The notes: generated from the sequence alone by a model not told the origin. A DNA stretch of 33,231 nt from JABCPE02 sp963530895 (GCA_963530895.1 CAUSFO010000014.1:1-33231); one strand, 5' to 3'; shown: positions 1 to 8,731, numbered from the stretch's first letter. Program-made: numbers and translations.

Positions 1-490
1 CTTGGAATGAAACCAACCCATTCGAACCAAATCTATAATATGGCGGCGGAGAAGTAGCCATCATCACAAAAACAGAGGGAACAAGCACCAATGCAGGGCT
101 TATTTTTCTTATTTTCAAAGGTTGAAGCAAAGCATCATACTTTATCAAAAGGAAAGGAATTACCAAAAATACAAAGGCGATGAAATCCGTATAATCCGCC
201 ACACGAGCCACAGCAATGGGTGAAATCTGATTGTAAAAATCGATAAAACCTTCGGAAAATGGAGATTTCCAAAAAATGAACAAAACAAAACTAACAAAAA
301 TGGAAAAAGTTCTCAATTTTGGGAAAATATAAGCCAAAAACAATGGAAAAATAATCATTCCCAAAAAGTCTGAAAATTTACCCGTGAACCAATTATGAAA
401 ATACAATTTCAAAAAATGATCATTGATAAATAATAAAATTATGCTCACTACAAAAACATAATTCAGCAGTAAAAACTCATTCCTTTTCAT
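1..490 (-). CDS. Putative integral membrane protein, C-terminus cut by window edge
   Basis: An open frame runs leftwards from an ATG at 490 to the window edge with no stop, giving at least 163 residues beginning MKRNEFLLLNYVFVVSIILL. Several strongly hydrophobic stretches are visible (about residues 8-22, 45-60, 65-82 and 112-128), so it is very likely a polytopic inner-membrane protein. A GKFSDFLG stretch follows the first segment. I do not recognise a characterised family and assign no function. It starts 11 bases after the mvaD stop on the same strand, so the two are probably co-transcribed. The start is well supported because it immediately follows mvaD. Confidence 0.75.
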   Translation of the reverse strand, partial: MKRNEFLLLNYVFVVSIILLFINDHFLKLYFHNWFTGKFSDFLGMIIFPLFLAYIFPKLRTFSIFVSFVLFIFWKSPFSEGFIDFYNQISPIAVARVADYTDFIAFVFLVIPFLLIKYDALLQPLKIRKISPALVLVPSVFVMMATSPPPYYRFGSNGLVSFQ

Positions 491-501
491 ATTATTTGGG
501 G

Positions 502-1548
502 TTAAAACTTCATGAAATCCCTTACAATTCCGCCATTCTGCGTGTATTGTAAAAGTTCTGTTTCTATGAAATTAGAGATTTCCGCCTTCTTTTCGCTTGG
601 GAAAAGTAGATGTACATTCGCGCCTGCATCTAGAGTGAAGAAAAGAGGCAGATTGGTTTCCTTTCTAAATTCCCAAACTTTATTGATAACCTGCAAAGTC
701 CCTGTCTGCATCAGAATAAAAGCAGGATCGCTCATCATCATCATCGCATGAAGTGTAAGCGCCTCATGCTCCACCAATTTCATAAAAGCCTGTAAATCAC
801 CTGATTTCAATATCTCTTTCATCGGAACAAAGTTCTCTCTTGCCTCCTGAAAACGGCGTTCTGCATAGGGATTGGTATTCATCAGCCCATGCCCCACGGT
901 GGAACTCACAGACTTTTGCCCTTCATGAATCAGCAGAACATAATCATTAAAATCCCTAAATATCGGATGAATTTTCTCGTCAGGATATTTCACAGCATAC
1001 AGGTCAGAACTTCCCTCCACTTCATTCACCTCGCCCCAGACTACCAGCCCGTCATAAACGCTTCGGCAGGCACTTCCGCTCCCCAGACGAGCCAAAAATG
1101 AGGCTTTTTTGACATCAAAAAAATCTTTGCTGGAAAATTCCCTATCCATCTCCATAAGGCATTTGGCTATAGCTCCAAAACCTGATGCTGAACTGGCTAT
1201 TCCAGAGCTATGCGGGAAAGTATTTTCGGTCTCAATGACAAAACTCCCCTGCAAAATCCAAGGAAGATATTTCTCTATGCTTCTAAAATATTTTTCTATT
1301 TTCTCTGAAAATTTGGTTTCCTCTTTTCCTGCTAAAAAAGTTTTGACTGAAAAACTTTCACCTGATTTAAAAATCATTTTAGTCTCTGTTTTACAATTAC
1401 TAAGCGTAAAACTGATGCTGGGATTTGCTGGAATCTGCCCTTCATATTTACCCCAATATTTGATAAGGGCTATATTACTGGGACAACTCGCAAAAACCTC
1501 TATATCTTTCGTTAAAAATTCTTTATTTCCTAAAAACTGCTGTGGCAT
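502..1548 (-). CDS. mvaD: Diphosphomevalonate decarboxylase
   Basis: 348 residues, the usual size for a bacterial mevalonate diphosphate decarboxylase of the GHMP kinase superfamily. It carries out the ATP-dependent decarboxylation of mevalonate 5-diphosphate to isopentenyl diphosphate in the cytoplasm. Visible motifs are the N-terminal ALIKYWGK with the conserved Lys, a Ser-rich HSSGIASSASG loop near residues 112-122 that fits the phosphate-binding region, GSGSACRSVYDG near 155-166, and the C-terminal TLDAGANVH with the catalytic-region Asp. Its presence implies isoprenoid synthesis through mevalonate, normal for Flavobacteriia. A TACCTTTG -7 element lies 21 bases upstream of the ATG. The downstream membrane gene probably shares its transcript. 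Confidence 0.93.
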   Translation of the reverse strand: MPQQFLGNKEFLTKDIEVFASCPSNIALIKYWGKYEGQIPANPSISFTLSNCKTETKMIFKSGESFSVKTFLAGKEETKFSEKIEKYFRSIEKYLPWILQGSFVIETENTFPHSSGIASSASGFGAIAKCLMEMDREFSSKDFFDVKKASFLARLGSGSACRSVYDGLVVWGEVNEVEGSSDLYAVKYPDEKIHPIFRDFNDYVLLIHEGQKSVSSTVGHGLMNTNPYAERRFQEARENFVPMKEILKSGDLQAFMKLVEHEALTLHAMMMMSDPAFILMQTGTLQVINKVWEFRKETNLPLFFTLDAGANVHLLFPSEKKAEISNFIETELLQYTQNGGIVRDFMKF

Positions 1549-1568
1549 TATGATAATATTTTACCTCA

Positions 1569-1576
1569 CAAAGGTA
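1569..1576 (-). promoter_or_regulatory. -7 promoter element for mvaD
   Basis: The minus strand reads TACCTTTG, a full match to the Bacteroidota -7 consensus TAnnTTTG, 21 bases before the mvaD ATG. No TTG is seen at the expected upstream spacing. Confidence 0.45.
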
Positions 1577-1589
1577 GTAATTTAGATGA

Positions 1590-1627
1590 AAAAATCCCCT
1601 TTCCATTGAGAAGGAAAAGAGATTTTT
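1590..1627 (-). terminator. Hairpin terminator after the aminopeptidase P gene
   Basis: AAAAATC (1590-1596) pairs with GATTTTT (1621-1627), and inside it TTTCC (1600-1604) pairs with GGAAA (1613-1617). Read on the minus strand the hairpin ends in a T-run. It lies just past the stop codon of the gene at 1631-3403 and before the mvaD promoter. Confidence 0.55.
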
Positions 1628-1630
1628 ATT

Positions 1631-3403
1631 TTATATTGGTTTTACTAGTTCTAGGAACCATTCTTTGACCTCACCTGACAAGTGCGGAGCCAATTTCCCC
1701 TCGCAGGTCTTGTGGTAGGCGTTCAGCCATTCTTTTTCTGGTTCAGTAAGTAGTTCCGCATCTATCACATCTTTGAAAAACGGACAAAGAGTAAGAGTTT
1801 CAAAACCGTAGAAAGTGCCGTATTCTGTGGTTCTCAGTTCCTCCACTGCCACTAAATTCTCATGGCGGATTCCGTATTGATTTTCAACATAAAACCCTGG
1901 CTCGTTAGAACATACCATTCCTGCTAAAAGCTCCTGCGGATTCATATCTTTTCGAATATTCTGAGGGCCTTCATGCACATTCATGAAACTTCCCACGCCA
2001 TGCCCCGTTCCGTGTGCGTAATCTTTACCCTCTTTCCAAAGCGGAAGACGAGCGATAGCATCCAGCTGGACTCCTCTCGTGCCTTTTGGGAACTGAGCCA
2101 AAGAAAGGTTAATCATCCCTTTCAGAACCAAAGTACAGTCTTTTACAAACTCCGCTGATACTTTACCCAAAGCCAGCGTTCTAGTAATGTCGGTAGTTCC
2201 TTCTAAATATTGACCTCCAGAATCTACAAGAACACTTCCCTCGTTGGTAACTTCCTTACTTCCTTCGCTTTTTGCGGAATAATGCACGATAGCGCCATTT
2301 CCTTTATAACCGATGATGCTTCCGAAACTTTCGCCCACAAAATTTTCGCCCTCAGCACGGAAATCTCTCAGTTTTTTCCCAATGGAATATTCCGTCATAG
2401 GCTCTTTTCCTACATTGTTTTTCAGCCAATGGAGGAATCTCACCATCGCTACACCATCACGAACCATCACCGTACGGAAACCTTCCAATTCGGTTTCGTT
2501 TTTAATGGCTTTCATCAGATTGCCAGGAACAGCAGACAGAACGAAAGTGTTTTTATCCTTTAAAGCATTGAAAACCGCTTGGTTACAGTTCGGTGAAATC
2601 AAAACTTTTTCATTTTTTAATTGACCTAAATAAGAGAAAAATTCATCGTAAGGAACTACGCTTACTTCAGCCTCTTGCATTTGTTTTTTGGCTTCATCAT
2701 TGAGTTTTTCTACATCTACAAAGAGCGTAGCCTCCCCATCCTCCGTTACGAGGATATAACCAAGAAATACAGGGTTGCAGTCCACATCACTTCCTCGTAA
2801 ATTTAGCGTCCAAGCCACATCATCAAGACTTGAAATAACATGCAGAGAAGCGCCTTTTGCCTGCATTTTCGCACGGATGGCGTTTAGTTTTTCTACGACA
2901 GACTGCCCTGCCCATTTCAAAGGATGAACAAAGATTTCATTTTTAGAAGGTTCACCTCTATCTGTCCAAATATCCTTTAATAAAGCTTCATTGACAAGTT
3001 GTATTTTTTTTGTAGACAATTTTTGCTCAAGATTTTCCCAATTTAGATGAGATGTCGCTAGAGCATTTACGGCTACTTTTCCATTTTCAGGCGTTTGAGA
3101 GATTATCCAGTCAATATAGTTTGGAGTGCCCTCTATACCATCTTTCATCAGCTCTATTCCTGTGTTTTCCAGCTCCTGTGCTGCCTGAACGAAATATCTT
3201 CCATCTGTCCATAGAGCGGCTTTTTCATTAGTTACCACCAAAAAACCAGCAGAACCTGTAAAGCCTGAAAGCCAAGTGCGTTCCTGCCATTCTTCGGGTA
3301 GATATTCACTCATATGCGGGTCTGCAGAATAGACAATGAATGCATTGATACCTTTTTCCTGCATCTTCTGACGAAGTTTTGAAATTTTCTCTATTGTAGT
3401 CAT
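1631..3403 (-). CDS. Xaa-Pro aminopeptidase (aminopeptidase P family, M24B)
   Basis: 590 residues, matching the long three-domain aminopeptidase P type: two creatinase-like N-terminal domains followed by a pita-bread metalloprotease domain. All five metal ligands of the M24 family can be seen: Asp in LVDSGGQY, Asp in TTDITRT, His in HGTGHGVGSF, Glu in NEPGFY and Glu in GIRHENLV. It removes N-terminal residues preceding proline, probably in the cytoplasm since no signal peptide is present. It is flanked on both sides by hairpin terminators, so it is likely a single-gene unit. The start, MTTIEKISKLRQKM, fits the family. Confidence 0.92.
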   Translation of the reverse strand: MTTIEKISKLRQKMQEKGINAFIVYSADPHMSEYLPEEWQERTWLSGFTGSAGFLVVTNEKAALWTDGRYFVQAAQELENTGIELMKDGIEGTPNYIDWIISQTPENGKVAVNALATSHLNWENLEQKLSTKKIQLVNEALLKDIWTDRGEPSKNEIFVHPLKWAGQSVVEKLNAIRAKMQAKGASLHVISSLDDVAWTLNLRGSDVDCNPVFLGYILVTEDGEATLFVDVEKLNDEAKKQMQEAEVSVVPYDEFFSYLGQLKNEKVLISPNCNQAVFNALKDKNTFVLSAVPGNLMKAIKNETELEGFRTVMVRDGVAMVRFLHWLKNNVGKEPMTEYSIGKKLRDFRAEGENFVGESFGSIIGYKGNGAIVHYSAKSEGSKEVTNEGSVLVDSGGQYLEGTTDITRTLALGKVSAEFVKDCTLVLKGMINLSLAQFPKGTRGVQLDAIARLPLWKEGKDYAHGTGHGVGSFMNVHEGPQNIRKDMNPQELLAGMVCSNEPGFYVENQYGIRHENLVAVEELRTTEYGTFYGFETLTLCPFFKDVIDAELLTEPEKEWLNAYHKTCEGKLAPHLSGEVKEWFLELVKPI

Positions 3404-3456
3404 TTTATTTTTTTATTAAGGAAGCCAATTTACAAAATATTTATATTAAAAAATAA

Positions 3457-3491
3457 AAAAATTACTCAGAAAGTTTTTCCAAGTAATTTTT
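3457..3491 (-). terminator. Hairpin terminator after the pyrophosphatase gene
   Basis: AAAAATTACT (3457-3466) pairs with AGTAATTTTT (3482-3491), giving a 10-bp stem with a 15-base loop. It sits just past the ppa stop codon and reads into T residues on the minus strand. Confidence 0.55.
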
Positions 3492-3499
3492 CATTATTC

Positions 3500-4111
3500 T
3501 TATCCTTTATATTTCTCTTGATAATCTTCTTGAGATGCTTTGATAACTTCTTTTGCGTGTTTTGCATCATAGACTTCATCTATTCTGCATGCCACAGGCT
3601 CACCAGGAAGATTTTTATAAGTCAAGAAATAGTGCATTAGTCTATCTACTTCAGCCTTAGGAAGTTCTGAAATGTCTTTGATATGACCATAAGACTGGTC
3701 GCCTACTAATACAGCTACAATTTTATCATCAGCCTCGCCTTTGTCTATCATCTTAAACCCACCGATTGGCACTGCTTCCAGCAAAATACCACCAACAGGA
3801 ACATTGTGGCTGCTCAATACACAGATATCTAGTGGATCATGGTCTCCTTCCGTGATGTCAGAAGCACCTCTTTTCACTGCTAGCTCCTTTACTCTCTCAT
3901 CGCAGTAAGTTCTTGGAACAAAGCCATATAGAGCAGGAATTATATTAGAAAACTTCTGCGGTCTGTCTACTTTTAGATGTCCGCTTTCTTTATCGATTTC
4001 ATATTTAATAGTATCTGATGGAACTATTTCCACAAAAACATTAACTACATCTGGTGCTTTTTCCCCAGCTGAAATTCCATGCCAAGGATGTGCTTTAAAA
4101 GTTGGAATCAT
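3500..4111 (-). CDS. ppa: Inorganic pyrophosphatase, family I
   Basis: 203 residues. It hydrolyses inorganic diphosphate to two phosphates in the cytoplasm, pulling biosynthetic reactions forward. The family signature DHDPLD is at residues 90-95 with metal-binding Asp residues, and the substrate-loop ALYGFVPRTYCDE is near 60-72. It starts 16 bases past the stop of the small membrane protein gene and is followed by a terminator, so it is the last gene of the gpmI operon. All motif residues expected of a working enzyme are present. Confidence 0.93.
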   Translation of the reverse strand: MIPTFKAHPWHGISAGEKAPDVVNVFVEIVPSDTIKYEIDKESGHLKVDRPQKFSNIIPALYGFVPRTYCDERVKELAVKRGASDITEGDHDPLDICVLSSHNVPVGGILLEAVPIGGFKMIDKGEADDKIVAVLVGDQSYGHIKDISELPKAEVDRLMHYFLTYKNLPGEPVACRIDEVYDAKHAKEVIKASQEDYQEKYKG

Positions 4112-4127
4112 TATACTATATTTATTT

Positions 4128-4637
4128 TTAAATTATTCTACTTATTTCATTTCTAAGGTTTTGGATAGTATCCGAGATATAATCCTCGCCATCCACATAC
4201 CCCATCAAAAACAGAGTTTTAAACTCCTGCAAAGAAGCATTCGGGCTGTTTTCCAAAGTCTTGTGGAGAAGCTGGAGAACATTATTTTTAGAATTTAAAA
4301 TATTATTCCAAGAATCTTGGCTGATATAAAGCTGTTGTGAAGCGTTATACTCAAATTCTTCCATAATATTTTTTTCCACCAAAAACACAAATTCCACAGC
4401 AGCCAATTCCTTGTCAAACTTCTGAACCAAGTTAGAAGGCTTCATCCTCTCCAAAAACAAAGTCATTCTTTCATATGCCTGCAATCTTATCTGTGCATTG
4501 GATTTCCCTGAAATAATGCTTAATTCTCTGTTTTTCAACTTAATGAACTGAAACACAAACTGTCTCAGCAATATCACAAAAGGAACTGCCACAATTAAAG
4601 CAAAACCGTAAGGCAGTAGGTCATCAAAATTGCTCAT
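4128..4637 (-). CDS. Conserved hypothetical protein with one N-terminal membrane helix
   Basis: 169 residues with one hydrophobic segment near residues 9-28 followed by a basic, mainly helical cytoplasmic part (QFIKLKNRELSIISGKSNAQ onwards). It resembles small hypothetical proteins I recall in Flavobacteriia next to glycolytic genes, possibly DUF7935, but I cannot assign a function. It lies between gpmI (36 bases upstream) and ppa (16 bases downstream) on the same strand, so it is very likely transcribed with them. No enzymatic motif is visible. Confidence 0.78.
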   Translation of the reverse strand: MSNFDDLLPYGFALIVAVPFVILLRQFVFQFIKLKNRELSIISGKSNAQIRLQAYERMTLFLERMKPSNLVQKFDKELAAVEFVFLVEKNIMEEFEYNASQQLYISQDSWNNILNSKNNVLQLLHKTLENSPNASLQEFKTLFLMGYVDGEDYISDTIQNLRNEISRII

Positions 4638-4673
4638 TTTTTAAAAATCAAAAGTGTGCAAATTTAAGAAATT

Positions 4674-6200
4674 TTATGAAACCAATACCTCTCCTGTCAT
4701 TTTTTCAGGAATTTTTATTCCCATAATGTGGAGAATGGTAGGCGCTACATCACCCAATTTTCCTCTTTTGAGCTGCCATTTTTTGTCTTTGTCCATGACA
4801 ATCAGAGGAACTAAACTGGTGGTATGGTTGGTATTAGGCGAACCATCCTCGTTTATCATGTAGTCTGAATTACCATGATCAGCGAGGATAAGCACCGTGT
4901 AGCCGTTTTCATAGGCTGTATTGGCTACATCTTTTATGCATTCATCCACCACTTCGCAGGCTTTTACCACAGCATCAAAAACGCCTGTATGCCCCACCAT
5001 ATCAGGGTTAGCAAAATTTAGACAAACAAAATCCGCGGTCTGTTTCTGCAATTCTGGAATGATGGCATTACGAATATCAAAAGCCGCCATTTCAGGCTTT
5101 AAATCATAAGTTTTCACATCCCTAGGGCTTGGGCAGAGTATTCTTTTCTCGTTTTCAAACTCGGTTTCGCGACCTCCTGAAAAGAAGAATGTCACATGAG
5201 GATATTTTTCAGTTTCAGCGATTCTGATTTGGGATTTCCCCTCTCTCTCCAAAACCTCCCCCAGAGTTTCGTGGATGATTTCTTCATCATAGACGATTTT
5301 GATATTTTCAAAATCTCTGTCGTAGTTGGTCATTGTCACAAAATAGAGATTCAGTTTTTTCATTCCAAATTCTGGAAAATCCTTCTGCGAAAGAACTTCT
5401 GTAAGTTCACGACCTCTGTCCGTACGGAAATTGTAGAAAATAACCACATCACCTTCCTGAATATTTCCCACAGGATTTTGGTTTTCATCTGTTAAAATAA
5501 TCGGCTCGATAAATTCATCCAAAACATTATTTTGGTAAGAATTTTCCACCGCTTCCAGCGCATTTTGTGTTTTTACCCCCACTCCATTGACCAAGGCATC
5601 GTAGGCTTTTTTTACTCGTTCCCAGCGTTTGTCTCTATCCATCGCAAAAAAACGCCCTGTGACTGTGGCTAGTTTTCCAGTGGTTTTAGCTAAATATTCC
5701 TGAATTTCTTTTACAAAAACCTTTCCTCTGTGCGGGTCACAGTCGCGCCCATCAGTAAAGGCATGAACGAAAACATTTTTCAATCCTAAATCTTTGGCTT
5801 CATCCAGAAGAGCCTCTAAATGAGTGATATGCGAATGAACACCTCCATCAGACAACAGCCCAAGGAGATGGACATTTTTATTGTTTTTCTGTGCGTGTAA
5901 AAATGCCTCTTGGATAGGTTTTTCTTTACCCAAAGTTCCATTTTTTACAGCTAAATTCAGCCTCGTAAGGTTCTGATAGACAACCCTTCCCGCGCCCAAA
6001 TTCATATGTCCTACTTCGGAATTACCGATTTGTCCTTCGGGAAGCCCCACTTCCAAGCCTGATGCATGCAACTGAGTGTGAGGATATTTCTGATAGCAGC
6101 TGTCCACAAATGGCGTGTGAGCCTTGGTAATTGCACATACTTCGGGATTTTCAGCCAATCCCCAGCCGTCTAATATTGCGAGTAAAACTTTTTTTGACAT
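4674..6200 (-). CDS. gpmI: 2,3-bisphosphoglycerate-independent phosphoglycerate mutase
   Basis: 508 residues, the normal length for the Mn-dependent mutase of the alkaline phosphatase superfamily. It interconverts 3-phosphoglycerate and 2-phosphoglycerate in glycolysis and gluconeogenesis. Visible features are the metal-binding Asp11 in ILDGWG, the catalytic Ser61 in QIGNSEVGHMNLGAGR, then GGVHSHITH, HAFTDGRDCDP, and the C-terminal ADHGNSD metal ligands. It is the first gene of a likely three-gene operon ending in pyrophosphatase. I found no clear TAnnTTTG promoter in the 41 bases before it. Confidence 0.95.
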   Translation of the reverse strand: MSKKVLLAILDGWGLAENPEVCAITKAHTPFVDSCYQKYPHTQLHASGLEVGLPEGQIGNSEVGHMNLGAGRVVYQNLTRLNLAVKNGTLGKEKPIQEAFLHAQKNNKNVHLLGLLSDGGVHSHITHLEALLDEAKDLGLKNVFVHAFTDGRDCDPHRGKVFVKEIQEYLAKTTGKLATVTGRFFAMDRDKRWERVKKAYDALVNGVGVKTQNALEAVENSYQNNVLDEFIEPIILTDENQNPVGNIQEGDVVIFYNFRTDRGRELTEVLSQKDFPEFGMKKLNLYFVTMTNYDRDFENIKIVYDEEIIHETLGEVLEREGKSQIRIAETEKYPHVTFFFSGGRETEFENEKRILCPSPRDVKTYDLKPEMAAFDIRNAIIPELQKQTADFVCLNFANPDMVGHTGVFDAVVKACEVVDECIKDVANTAYENGYTVLILADHGNSDYMINEDGSPNTNHTTSLVPLIVMDKDKKWQLKRGKLGDVAPTILHIMGIKIPEKMTGEVLVS

Positions 6201-6241
6201 TTCTTATAATTTTACTGCTAATTTACGAAAAATTATTGATT

Positions 6242-7660
6242 TTAGTTTTGTTTTTCATTGGGTAATTCTATGCTTGAAGCTGGTTTTTCATCAGGAAGGT
6301 TAATAAATTGATAATAAAGCACTTTGGACAAAAATCTTTCATCTTTTTGGCTTTTAACATAATCAAAACGATAAGTGAAATAAATTTCATCAGGATAATA
6401 TTCCAAAAGCAGAGAATCATTAAAATCAAATTCATAAACAGCATCAAAATCACTTACTTTCTGAACTTTTATATTGTAAAATGTCCCTATATAACCCCAG
6501 TTTACGAAGCTGCAAAGCAAAAGTGTTCCGTAGAAATACCAAATCATTTGATTAAAAAGATAATAATTGGTTTTTCTGTGTTCTATCTTTAAGTAAGTGA
6601 ATATCAGACCGATAACAGACAAAATGAGAAATGCATAAACTCCCAGCCTTTTGTAGGTAAGCCCCCAGTGGTAGATGTATTCTGTGTTTTTGATAAGGGC
6701 AGAAAGGACAAGTAGCGAGTTAAGAACTATCCACATTTTAGCTAACTTTTTAAGTAACAATGATTTATCATCAAAATTAAAATAAGACCTAAAGTAAAGC
6801 ATCAATAGTAAAACTGCCATTACAATCGACAAAATAACCACATTTACACGGCTGTGCGTGTCCGCGGAAAGGTTCGCCAGCCTGTCCGTATCAACTTGGA
6901 AAAACTGTTCATAATTAAAAACCAGAATAAAAACCAGCAAAAGAAGATTGAGCAGAACAAAAGTCAGCACGCCTATTTTTCTTTCAGAATCAAGGTCTAA
7001 AAACTCTAAAAATGGTTTAAATTTCTGATTTTTAACTCTTTCTGAAAAATCATTTTGTAGAAATTGGTTTCGGCGCAAGAAATATTTTGCCCCTGAAAAA
7101 TTCCAATATCCAAACGAAAAATATAATGCAAAAGCCGCCACCACGAAAAACCAGCCATCAATGTCCAATTCATAAAGATAAATCTCTGAAAATATGGAAC
7201 TTCCCATGCTGTAAATCCAAAAAAAGAACAAGAAAAACAGGATTGGGATTACTAAAATGATGATTGATTTAAAATTAAATTTAGAGTTTCCATCTCTGAT
7301 AATCCATGTATTAAAATCAAAGAAACGATACGGAAAAGCGATATTATTCATCGTCGCTATCGGGACAGCCAGAATGCTTTTGAACCTTCTATATTTTGAC
7401 TTAAATCTCAGAAGCAGCAAGGAAAAAGAAACCGCCAAAAACGAAACGAAATCGCCATACCACATAAACGCAAAAGCCGATAAAATAGTCAATGCAAAAA
7501 TGATAAAAAACTCCCTATTTTTCCTTTTTTTATGTGTTTTTACTAGAGTGATAACACTGAGAAAAATAGCCAAAAGTCCGACATTTAAGCCGAAAGATTC
7601 CCTGTAAAACAGCGCTGTAGCCACTGCTGTAGTCAGCATAATTAGATGATGTGTTTTCAT
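6242..7660 (-). CDS. DUF4173 domain membrane protein
   Basis: 472 residues with about ten hydrophobic segments spread through the first 400 residues and a polar C-terminal tail (from about 415). The sequence resembles the DUF4173 family, whose function is unknown, and which I recall in Bacteroidota near small winged-helix regulators. It is followed by the gpmI operon with 41 bases between. Upstream at 7693-7711 lies an inverted repeat identical in its arms to one that overlaps the promoter of the neighbouring membrane protein/regulator pair. This suggests that the regulator at 7731-8027 controls this gene as well. Confidence 0.8.
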   Translation of the reverse strand: MKTHHLIMLTTAVATALFYRESFGLNVGLLAIFLSVITLVKTHKKRKNREFFIIFALTILSAFAFMWYGDFVSFLAVSFSLLLLRFKSKYRRFKSILAVPIATMNNIAFPYRFFDFNTWIIRDGNSKFNFKSIIILVIPILFFLFFFWIYSMGSSIFSEIYLYELDIDGWFFVVAAFALYFSFGYWNFSGAKYFLRRNQFLQNDFSERVKNQKFKPFLEFLDLDSERKIGVLTFVLLNLLLLVFILVFNYEQFFQVDTDRLANLSADTHSRVNVVILSIVMAVLLLMLYFRSYFNFDDKSLLLKKLAKMWIVLNSLLVLSALIKNTEYIYHWGLTYKRLGVYAFLILSVIGLIFTYLKIEHRKTNYYLFNQMIWYFYGTLLLCSFVNWGYIGTFYNIKVQKVSDFDAVYEFDFNDSLLLEYYPDEIYFTYRFDYVKSQKDERFLSKVLYYQFINLPDEKPASSIELPNEKQN

Positions 7661-7687
7661 AATATTTAAAAATTAAAATTAACAATT

Positions 7688-7711
7688 CAAAGAACTTTGT
7701 GTTTCAAAGTT
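7688..7711. promoter_or_regulatory. Probable operator, copy 1, upstream of the DUF4173 gene
   Basis: AACTTTG (7693-7699) and CAAAGTT (7705-7711) form a perfect 7-bp inverted repeat with a 5-base spacer. A further half-site CAAAG at 7688-7692 makes three half-sites in a row. It lies 33 bases upstream of the DUF4173 start. The same arms with the same spacer recur at 8657-8675. The likely binder is the winged-helix regulator encoded between the two copies; this is inference. Confidence 0.55.
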
Positions 7712-7730
7712 TAAAAACAAAAAAATATAA

Positions 7731-8027
7731 TTATTTTTTCAATAATTTTTCCAAAGTATTGATATGCTGGTTAAAAGCCTCTCTCCCCGATTGTGTAACA
7801 CGATAGGAAGTTTTCGGTTTTTTGCCAACAAATTCTTTTTTCACCTCTATATATCCTGATTTTTCAAGGGCTGTGCTGTGGCTTGCCAAGTTGCCATCAG
7901 TGATGTTAAGGAGGTTTTTCATTTCACTGAAATCAACCCAGTCATTCACGATAAGGACAGACATAATGCCCAGCCTTACGCGACTTTCAAATTCCTTATT
8001 GAGCTGATTGATATTAAACATTTTCAC
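7731..8027 (-). CDS. Winged-helix transcriptional regulator (HTH_34/ArsR-like)
   Basis: 98 residues. The middle carries a winged helix: DFSEMKNLLNITDGNLASHS is the helix-turn-helix, followed by ALEKSGYIEVKKEFVGKKPKTSY, where the basic loop is the wing. Proteins of this type (PF13601-like) are dimeric repressors. It starts 5 bases after the stop of the membrane protein gene, so the two are co-transcribed, a common arrangement in which the membrane protein is linked to the regulator's signal. Matching inverted repeats lie before the operon and before the downstream DUF4173 gene, pointing to autoregulation and control of its neighbour. No metal-binding Cys/His cluster is visible. Confidence 0.85.
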   Translation of the reverse strand: MKMFNINQLNKEFESRVRLGIMSVLIVNDWVDFSEMKNLLNITDGNLASHSTALEKSGYIEVKKEFVGKKPKTSYRVTQSGREAFNQHINTLEKLLKK

Positions 8028-8032
8028 TAAAA

Positions 8033-8650
8033 TTATTGATATTTTTTATACAAAATAAGCCCATAAATAATGTGCAACAGCCCAAATCCTAACGCCCAGA
8101 ATACCAATCCATACCCCAGCAAAAATGATGAAAGCAAGCCTAAAACTACCTCACAAATTCCTAAATATCTGATGTCAGAATAAGTGTATTTAGAAGCGTT
8201 GATAAGGGACAATCCATAAAAAATCAATGTAGAAGGTGCCAAAAACGCATAAAAATGATGAAAAATAAGCCCCAGACAAAAAATTCCTCCAGTAACCAAT
8301 GGAATAGAAAAATTGATTATCAGAAGTTTAGTAGATGTAGTCCAGATAGGAAGTCCTTTTCTTTTACTCTTTCTTACTGTAAAGAAAACTGCTGCAACCA
8401 AAGAGAAAACAAGCACTACAAGGGCAACTAAAATCAGTTCGGATATAAAATTAAAATCATAAAATTTAGGATATCTGTCAAAATAACTAATCCCTTCCCT
8501 TTCAAAAGCGAAAAACACATACATCGCTCCCAAAATAGCAAAAATCCCTACAAAAACTCCTGAAAGCCCACTCAGAGAGATAAAACGGGAACTTTTCTCC
8601 ATAATAGAGCGAATGTGAGATAAATCTTCTTGATAATTTTTAGTATCCAT
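8033..8650 (-). CDS. Putative membrane protein co-transcribed with the regulator
   Basis: I take the start at 8650 (MDTKNYQEDLSHIRSIMEKS), giving 205 residues. An in-frame ATG at 8671 exists, but the extra seven codons would overlap the operator and sit directly against the -7 element. After a polar N-terminal helix there are about six hydrophobic segments, starting with SLSGLSGVFVGIFAILGAMY and ending near the C-terminus. I do not recognise a function; similar proteins accompany small winged-helix regulators in Flavobacteriia. Only 5 bases separate it from the regulator gene. The promoter and operator upstream are unusually clear. Confidence 0.78.
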   Translation of the reverse strand: MDTKNYQEDLSHIRSIMEKSSRFISLSGLSGVFVGIFAILGAMYVFFAFEREGISYFDRYPKFYDFNFISELILVALVVLVFSLVAAVFFTVRKSKRKGLPIWTTSTKLLIINFSIPLVTGGIFCLGLIFHHFYAFLAPSTLIFYGLSLINASKYTYSDIRYLGICEVVLGLLSSFLLGYGLVFWALGFGLLHIIYGLILYKKYQ

Positions 8651-8656
8651 AAAAAG

Positions 8657-8675
8657 AACTTTGAATTGCAAAGTT
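8657..8675. promoter_or_regulatory. Probable operator, copy 2, overlapping the -7 element
   Basis: AACTTTG (8657-8663) and CAAAGTT (8669-8675) form a perfect inverted repeat with a 5-base spacer, the same arms and spacing as 7693-7711. One arm is part of the TAACTTTG -7 element on the minus strand, so a bound protein would block the promoter. This fits autorepression by the regulator at 7731-8027. Confidence 0.6.
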
Positions 8676-8697
8676 AATGTTTATTTTTAAAAATCAA
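8669..8697 (-). promoter_or_regulatory. Promoter of the membrane protein/regulator operon
   Basis: On the minus strand TTG (8697-8695), 18 bases, then TAACTTTG (8676-8669) is a complete match to the flavobacterial promoter TTG-N17-19-TAnnTTTG. It lies 18 bases before the ATG at 8650, which supports that start. Confidence 0.65.
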
Positions 8698-8731
8698 AAT
8701 TATTTAATTCTTTTTTAGCGTTAAAAATTAC

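Noticed and set aside
1109..1585. A 158-codon plus-strand frame opposite mvaD
   Set aside because: It is the antisense of a clear mvaD gene, with no family resemblance or promoter.
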